Part shown: in pieces, positions 63,422 to 64,000 of the stretch
Numbering within the stretch: the first letter of the stretch is position 1
Layout of the letters: every line of letters begins with the position of its first letter
Source: Candidatus Binatia bacterium
GTDB lineage: Bacteria > Desulfobacterota > Binatia > UBA12015
DNA length: 64,000 bases
Assembly: GCA_029248525.1 (NCBI GenBank)
Contig: JAQWJE010000057.1
Location: forward strand, 90,635 to 154,634
Direction of reading: 5' to 3'
The notes under the pieces: model-generated
What the model saw: the letters and a program-made list of their open reading frames with translations, nothing else
Told to the model about the DNA's origin: nothing
Database searches by the model: none
Program-made: the position numbers and the translations under genes

Positions 63422-63816
63422 CTTCCCTCCCCACCTTTCGGAAGGCACATCTGCAAAGTCAGCCCGAAGCAGATCACGGAGATCGCCATCGTTGACCCGA
63501 GGACAACCATCGTCCCTGTAATCACATCATCTGCGTTTCCGGCAAGGAACTCCTCGAGCCTCCAGGCAAACGCTCGGTAGTGCAGGCAAAGAGTGAAGCC
63601 CCAGGCCCCACAGAGGATTCCTGTCGCCCGCTGGTCCCGCAGAACCAGGAAACTGCCCCAAAGCAGAAGTGCGTCAGCCACGAGGTCGGGAAGCAATCCC
63701 AGGAAGTGTTGCCCGAATCGGAGGGTGTAGAGTCCTTCAAGAACAAAGTGAATCGCAGCAAAGATAATGGTCGCGGTCGCGAATTTCCGGATGAATGGGT
63801 TTACGGGATCGGACAT
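63418..63816 (-). CDS. Small membrane protein, about four helices
   Basis: 132 aa. Hydrophobic stretches ATIIFAAIHFVLEGLYTL, LLPDLVADALLLWGSFLVL, CGAWGFTLCLHYRAF and GTMVVLGSTMAISVICFGLTLQ suggest a compact membrane protein. It lies 10 bp after the partial upstream gene. Unknown function. Confidence 0.65.
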   Translation of the reverse strand: MSDPVNPFIRKFATATIIFAAIHFVLEGLYTLRFGQHFLGLLPDLVADALLLWGSFLVLRDQRATGILCGAWGFTLCLHYRAFAWRLEEFLAGNADDVITGTMVVLGSTMAISVICFGLTLQMCLPKGGEGR

Positions 63817-63826
63817 TCCGTGCTCC

Positions 63827-64000
63827 CTATTGGGCGCTGCGCAGCCGACGAAACTCGGCGAGGTAGGGCAATCCGAGAAGCACGCGCGTGAGCGTCAGCG
63901 TGACCGGCAGTACCAGACCGAGAGCAACGATCGCACCGCGGTCCCCGTAGGTCGACCAGAAAAACAGCATGGCGGCCGCTTGCGTTCCCAGCCCGGCCGG
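63827..64000 (-). CDS. Membrane protein, C-terminal part only (N-terminus beyond window)
   Basis: The last 57 codons of a gene ending in TAG (63827-63829) are visible. They include MLFFWSTYG, GAIVALGLVLPVTLTLTRVLL and a basic end PYLAEFRRLRSAQ, so it ends in a membrane helix. The upstream part is outside the window. Confidence 0.6.
   Translation of the reverse strand, partial: PAGLGTQAAAMLFFWSTYGDRGAIVALGLVLPVTLTLTRVLLGLPYLAEFRRLRSAQ

Overview
The window reads as one continuous stretch of chromosome from a GC-rich, Gram-negative-type bacterium of an uncultured, deltaproteobacteria-like lineage. The ribosomal block runs in the order ffh, rpsP, khpA, rimM, trmD, SPOUT methyltransferase, rplS, an arrangement I associate with Desulfobacterota and relatives. 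Several exported proteins carry features I associate with Myxococcota and Binatota-like genomes: Cys-rich repeats around CGNN...GE.CD, K-C-rich helical repeats, and a shared C-terminal beta-rich module. The lipid catabolism and haloalkane dehalogenase genes would also suit Binatota, but this placement is inference. No tRNA, rRNA, CRISPR array, phage or insertion sequence was recognised.

Layout. 1-5.2 kb: a multiheme cytochrome c (cut by the window edge) and a parallel beta-helix protein behind two identical palindromes, then a YHS protein and an esterase. 5.3-14.2 kb: a small gene with a structured 5' leader, a PBP4-type D,D-peptidase, membrane and exported proteins including a multidomain trypsin-like protease, a DsbA-like oxidoreductase, an SCP-x type thiolase and a beta-propeller lipoprotein. 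14.2-18.2 kb: a cobalamin riboswitch leading two surface-type genes. 18.2-26.7 kb: DUF3604 protein, an SDR, gluQ, an acyltransferase, queE, DUF3108 and a luciferase-like oxidoreductase. 26.8-30.9 kb: a four-gene Opp/Dpp-type ABC importer with no binding protein beside it. 31.3-36.8 kb: ribE, bactofilin and the rplS-to-ffh ribosomal/SRP block. 38.6-43.1 kb: a TetR-headed catabolic operon (Rieske oxygenase, amidohydrolase, acetoacetate decarboxylase-like protein, SDR). 43.2-56.5 kb: metallo-hydrolase, gamma carbonic anhydrase, prfC, tesB, an alpha/beta hydrolase, a thiolase, a TraB/GumN protein, a PhyH dioxygenase and others. 56.5-64 kb: lipoproteins, a haloalkane dehalogenase operon between two paralogous small proteins, DUF3500, and a run of small membrane proteins.

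Two places stand out. First, the cobalamin riboswitch (18065-18211, minus strand) sits directly ahead of a predicted beta-propeller lipoprotein and a large repeat-bearing exported protein. This resembles the logic of BtuG-type surface B12 capture, but no btuB or btuCDF gene lies in the window. Second, rimM has no ATG, GTG or TTG start ahead of its conserved N-terminus. It lies in the same frame as khpA and is separated from it only by one TAG and an open linker, so it must use a rare start such as ATT, be made by read-through, or reflect a sequence error.

Other candidates are the paired CATGAC-N4-GTCATG sites near 3.55 kb, the leader hairpin at 5.4 kb, and the paralog pair around the dehalogenase.
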